Shown here one piece after another: positions 59,981-64,000 of a stretch of 64,000 nt of DNA. The notes beneath the pieces are model-generated. The model was not told where the DNA came from. It made no database searches and worked only from the letters and a program-made list of their open reading frames with translations. This DNA comes from an uncultured Candidatus Saccharibacteria bacterium (GTDB taxonomy: Bacteria; Patescibacteriota; Saccharimonadia; Saccharimonadales; Saccharimonadaceae), in NCBI GenBank assembly GCA_947166125.1, contig CAMVCW010000002.1:62001-126000 (forward strand), in the 5' to 3' direction. How positions within the stretch are numbered: position 1 is the first letter of the stretch; every line of letters begins with the position of its first letter. A program made the translations under genes and the position numbers.

Positions 59981-61336
59981 TTAGCAATACTCCCACACCC
60001 CACCACTTGGCGTGTCTTTCACGGCAATTCCCTGCGTCAATAATTTATCACGTAGTTCATCAGATTTAGCATAATCCTTCGCTACCCGGGCAACATCACG
60101 TTCGGAGATCAGCGCGTATTGTTCTTCTGAAATATCCGGCGTATCAGCAATTAGTCGCAGGCCAAATAATTCGTCGATTTTCTGCCAATCCGCCAAATTT
60201 AAATCCAAATTATCTATCAAAGCAAACGCCTCCGCGGAATTTAGATTGTTATTCGCCGCGGCAAGAATTTCTGCAAAATGCAAACTCTTATCAGAATTTT
60301 GCCGTTTCTCTGGAATTTGGTAGCACAGAGCAATGCGCCTACGCCAATTATTTCGCCGGTTTTTTGCTGCGTCTAGGCTATCAAAAGTAAAATTGCGTGT
60401 GCCTTGATAGTGGCCAGAAAGTAACCACATTTTGTAGTCCATCGCCGAAAAACCTTTATCCGCCAAATCTTCCAAAGTATAAGTATTGCCTAGCGATTTA
60501 GAAATCTTTTGCCCATCCACGGTGATAAAATCACAATGCAACCAGTAGCGGGCTAAAGCCTTCCCCGTCATTGCGTAAGTCTGGGCGATTTCGTTGGTGT
60601 GGTGCACTGGGATATGGTCCACTCCACCGGTATGGATGTCTATCGGTTCACCAAGAGTCTCATGAATAATAGTAGAGCACTCCAAGTGCCACCCTGGATA
60701 TCCTGGCCGGCCCAGGTATTCCCAGCGCATAGCATGTTTTTCGCCTGGCTGAATAAACTTCCACACCGCAAAATCCGAGACATTGCGTTTTTCAGCGTTG
60801 AACCCTACCCGCGCTCCAGCTTGTAGTCCCGCCAAATCTAGTCGCGCAAAATCCGCATATTTTATAAACTTAGAAGTATCAAAATATACCCCATCTTTAG
60901 TTTTATAAGTATAGCCGGCTGCAGTCATTTTGTCTACTGCTTGCATATCGGACTCTATGTAATCAGTCGCGCGCGCCAATACGTCCGCCGGCAAAAATTC
61001 CATCTTGGCATAATTATCTAAATAGATATTAATATAGAAATCCGCGATTTCGTATACACTTTTGCCTTCGCGTGCCGCGCCTTTTTCTAGCTTATCTTCC
61101 CCTTCGTCGCCATCCGATGTTAGATGTCCTACGTCTGTTAAATTTAATACTCTCTTGATTTTATACCCGTCCGCCTTTAACGTACGCACCAGTAAATCCC
61201 AATAAGTATAGGCCGCATAATTTCCAATATGCGGAAAATTATATACTGTGGGACCACAAGTGTAAATCTTTACCTCTTCGCCGAGCGGCTTAAATTCTTC
61301 CAATCTGCGCGTTAAAGTATTATATAGTTTAAGCAT
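59981..61336 (-). CDS. cysS: Cysteinyl-tRNA synthetase
   Basis: YTCGPTVYNFPHIGNYAAY, GWHLECSTII, KISKSLGNTYTLEDL. Confidence 0.96.
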   Translation of the reverse strand: MLKLYNTLTRRLEEFKPLGEEVKIYTCGPTVYNFPHIGNYAAYTYWDLLVRTLKADGYKIKRVLNLTDVGHLTSDGDEGEDKLEKGAAREGKSVYEIADFYINIYLDNYAKMEFLPADVLARATDYIESDMQAVDKMTAAGYTYKTKDGVYFDTSKFIKYADFARLDLAGLQAGARVGFNAEKRNVSDFAVWKFIQPGEKHAMRWEYLGRPGYPGWHLECSTIIHETLGEPIDIHTGGVDHIPVHHTNEIAQTYAMTGKALARYWLHCDFITVDGQKISKSLGNTYTLEDLADKGFSAMDYKMWLLSGHYQGTRNFTFDSLDAAKNRRNNWRRRIALCYQIPEKRQNSDKSLHFAEILAAANNNLNSAEAFALIDNLDLNLADWQKIDELFGLRLIADTPDISEEQYALISERDVARVAKDYAKSDELRDKLLTQGIAVKDTPSGGVWEYC

Positions 61337-62069
61337 TCAAAATCCCTTCTAGTACCCCCACCATTTTACTGTACTTTTCACGTGACACGCCATGATGACC
61401 GATCGTCTTAATAGCGGTAAGATATTTCGGATTATCTTTCAAAATTTTTGGTAAATTATAAGCCGCAATGAATGCATCTTGGTCGCCATATATTAATGTG
61501 GCATGGGTCTTAATTCCGGCTAAAACTTTGTAGTTCTTTTTGTTCATTACGATATTCTTAAGTGAATTATTAAACGCTTTGGTTTCTAGCACTTGACGAT
61601 TTTTTAAGCTAACTGCATCGCGGAACATATCTAAAGCCTTCTCAAATGCCGGATTTTCCAAATCTTCTATCGTATAAATCGGTGGCGAGACCAAAATTAA
61701 ATGTTTCACGGTTTTTTTATAGGTATCCGCATAACGTGTCACGATAAAGGTACCCATAGAATGCCCTACTAGCACTAATGGCGTATCGAACTTTAATTTC
61801 TCGATAGAATTATGTAGAGCGGTGATTTGCTCCTTGTAATCATAATTTAAATCATCATCAGAACGTGACTGACCCGAGCCAAGCAAATCAAACGCTACAA
61901 ACCGAATATCTTTTAAAGATGTGGTGCCTTCTAAATATTTTAATGCATTAGTAAAACTAGACGAGTCCGATGCAATACCGTGTATGAATACTACTGTTAG
62001 CCGTGGTTCCTTCACTGTGCAAAAGTCATGTGTTTTTTTAAGAATTAATTTTTTATTGAACATCTTCAA
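61329..62069 (-). CDS. Alpha/beta hydrolase
   Basis: VVFIHGIASDSSSF, LVLVGHSMGTFIVTRYA. Confidence 0.88.
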   Translation of the reverse strand: MKMFNKKLILKKTHDFCTVKEPRLTVVFIHGIASDSSSFTNALKYLEGTTSLKDIRFVAFDLLGSGQSRSDDDLNYDYKEQITALHNSIEKLKFDTPLVLVGHSMGTFIVTRYADTYKKTVKHLILVSPPIYTIEDLENPAFEKALDMFRDAVSLKNRQVLETKAFNNSLKNIVMNKKNYKVLAGIKTHATLIYGDQDAFIAAYNLPKILKDNPKYLTAIKTIGHHGVSREKYSKMVGVLEGILNA

Positions 62070-63036
62070 GCATCTCCGGAGTTATTTTTACTAAATCACG
62101 CACTACTTCTTCGTAAGTGGTGTCGTATGTTCTAAACCCAGCCGCTTGTGGATGGCCACCACCGCCAAAGTATCCGGCGATCTTTTCAGCAATCGGCACA
62201 CCGGATGCAGTACGGATTTTGCCAGTCACCTTGCCATCTGGGTAAGTTTTTACTGCTACGGCTACCTTTACTCCTTCTACTAAGCGCATTTCCTCCAAAA
62301 TTAGTACATTGGGATTGTACTCATCGGAATATTCGCGAATGTCGTCCCACGGAATATGCACTGTGGCCAATTCTCCATCCAGAGAATACTCTATTCGCTT
62401 GATTAAGTCTGCCTTGTAGTCTAATATCCTCGGCGATTTTTTCATAAATTCACGCCGGCGATCTTCAAGATCGGAAATAACCGCTCCTAGTCGCGTCAAA
62501 TCCGCCGCTATTTCAAAGGTCTCTGCTGTTACCGAAGAACTAGTTAGTCCGAGCGTATCAGATAATATTCCCTGAAAAATCGCTTCGGCGGCTTTTACGT
62601 CAATTTCAATATTCTGGTCTTTTGCAATGCTATAAATCAGCTCCGCGCAAGCTGGGCGGATTTCTATGATACTTTCATGCGGAAACTCTATATCGTCAGG
62701 TGTCTCGTGATGGTCTATCACTAATACCGGCGCAGAATATAACTTATTCCGGATTGCTGCATCATCTAGCAGCTTAGAAAGTAGCACTTCGGCTGCGGTG
62801 TCTACTATAATATATCCGTCCGCTTTGAAATCAAATTCGTTTGTCACTCTGGACCAATCGCCAAAATAATGCAGATATTTTGGTATGTCTACCGGGCAAT
62901 ATAATGAAATATCTTTATCTGGGAGTAAATAATCTAAAGCTATTGCGCTACCGAGAGAATCACCATCTGGATTTTCTGCCTGTATTACGCATATTCGATT
63001 TTTATTCTTCACAAATTCAGAAAACACACTATACAT
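62053..63036 (-). CDS. DHH-family phosphoesterase (NrnA-like)
   Basis: NPDGDSLGSAIALDYLL, VLVIDHHETPDDI, GYFGGGGHPQAAGFRT. Confidence 0.9.
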   Translation of the reverse strand: MYSVFSEFVKNKNRICVIQAENPDGDSLGSAIALDYLLPDKDISLYCPVDIPKYLHYFGDWSRVTNEFDFKADGYIIVDTAAEVLLSKLLDDAAIRNKLYSAPVLVIDHHETPDDIEFPHESIIEIRPACAELIYSIAKDQNIEIDVKAAEAIFQGILSDTLGLTSSSVTAETFEIAADLTRLGAVISDLEDRRREFMKKSPRILDYKADLIKRIEYSLDGELATVHIPWDDIREYSDEYNPNVLILEEMRLVEGVKVAVAVKTYPDGKVTGKIRTASGVPIAEKIAGYFGGGGHPQAAGFRTYDTTYEEVVRDLVKITPEMLEDVQ

Positions 63037-63078
63037 AATATATATTATATCATGCCAAAATGGTGGTATAATGTGGAT

Positions 63079-63762
63079 ATGGATAAAAACTTTCGTGTGA
63101 GGGTGATTTGTGGCTTGGGCTTATTTGCTGTTGCGCTTATTGCTATGTATACTTTTGATGCCGTGCCATTTAAAATCTTATTTGGCGTATTCGCCATTAT
63201 TGCCGGCATAGAACTTCTAAGTTTCTTCAAAAAAGTTGCACATTTTAAAAATGTCATCCTTGCAATTATTGAAATAATGTTTTTGATTTATGGCTCTATG
63301 TTTATTGCGCAAATCGGTGTGGTAGAAATTTGGTATCTTATCTTTGGTGTTTGTGGGTATGATATTTTTGCCTATCTTTGTGGCAAGATGCTCGGTGGTA
63401 AAATCATTAAAAACCGCCGCCCCTTCCCTAAAATCTCTAAAAATAAAACTTGGGAAGGCACCATACTTGGTTTAACTATCTCTATAATTTTAGTACTTAT
63501 TCTTACTACCGCGCTTGGTCGTGCGGATTATATTTATTTGCTCTGCGGGCCACTTGCTCTAATGGGCGATTTGTTTGAAAGCTATCTGAAGCGTCAATTC
63601 AAAGTAAAAGACTCTAACGAAATCGTCATCAAAAATAAATTCTTTGAAAAGTTAGAAATATTGGTCGGCGGCACCGAAGGCCACGGCGGTTATCTAGACC
63701 GTATTGATTCTATCGCTTTTACAGCTACAGTGTTACTTATCCTCACTGCACTGTTCTTTTAA
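63079..63762 (+). CDS. cdsA: Phosphatidate cytidylyltransferase-like protein
   Basis: CGYDIFAYLCGKMLGGK, FPKISKNKTWEGTILGL, GDLFESYLKRQFKVKDS, GGYLDRIDSIAF. Confidence 0.9.
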   Translation: MDKNFRVRVICGLGLFAVALIAMYTFDAVPFKILFGVFAIIAGIELLSFFKKVAHFKNVILAIIEIMFLIYGSMFIAQIGVVEIWYLIFGVCGYDIFAYLCGKMLGGKIIKNRRPFPKISKNKTWEGTILGLTISIILVLILTTALGRADYIYLLCGPLALMGDLFESYLKRQFKVKDSNEIVIKNKFFEKLEILVGGTEGHGGYLDRIDSIAFTATVLLILTALFF

Positions 63763-64000
63763 TTATTTAATAACCTTTTTCCAGCCTTTGATTAAATAAT
63801 CCCCGCCGGAAAAAATTGTAAGTATTAATGCCGCATATAACGTAATATTGCCTAAAATCGCAAATAATTCTAAGTTTACAATTAAGTTTAACAACAGAAT
63901 AATTAGCGCTGTCATTTGTACGGTAGTTTTTAATTTACCATAAAAAGATGCCGCAATTGTAACGCCATCCCGCGCTGCCATCATTCGCATGCCGTCTACT
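63763..64000 (-). CDS. pgsA: CDP-diacylglycerol-glycerol-3-phosphate 3-phosphatidyltransferase, C-terminal part (truncated)
   Basis: RMMAARDGVTIAASFYGKLKTTVQMTALIILLL matches the PgsA C-terminal region. Confidence 0.75.
   Translation of the reverse strand, partial: VDGMRMMAARDGVTIAASFYGKLKTTVQMTALIILLLNLIVNLELFAILGNITLYAALILTIFSGGDYLIKGWKKVIK

Overview
The window looks like a chromosomal segment of a reduced-genome, Saccharibacteria/CPR-type bacterium (inferred from gene content and style, not proven). Most of it is ordinary housekeeping: lysS (partial), greA, proS, rseP, uppS, frr, tsf, rpsB, rpmE, secG, uvrC, eno, rpe, rpiB, gap, rpsG, rpsL, queH, tatD, typA, ung, tdk, tmk, queA, tgt, cysS, cdsA and a partial pgsA, plus ABC transporters, a peptide-binding lipoprotein-like protein, surface proteins, a PemK/MazF-like toxin and a type II-like R-M cluster. 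The main unexplained signals are non-coding. (1) Three dispersed FISUMP-type surface-protein genes each sit behind the same structured leader: an extended -10 promoter, a long outer stem, two inner hairpins, and a 12-nt loop (GGCACCGUAAGG type) that can pair with a conserved 3' segment CCUUGCGGUGCC. That 3' segment is also part of a terminator-like hairpin. The long stems differ in sequence between copies but all keep pairing. (2) Two loci each carry a 21-24 aa ORF with a good RBS, a shared promoter-upstream box (ATTTCTCG[T/C]TGGGGGTTGAAATT) and a convergent antisense promoter. These are candidate type I toxin-antitoxin modules. (3) A 133-nt palindromic MITE-like element with compensatory stem changes occurs twice in opposite orientation. 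(4) GC-rich palindromic elements lie in frame inside conserved genes (tatD, tgt), with a related intergenic copy. (5) A tRNA-Leu 3' end is duplicated (18 bp exact) on the far side of an AT-rich ABC transporter/AbrB cassette. Several long intergenic rod-like hairpins are also listed. Everything was read by eye; no folding program or database search was run.
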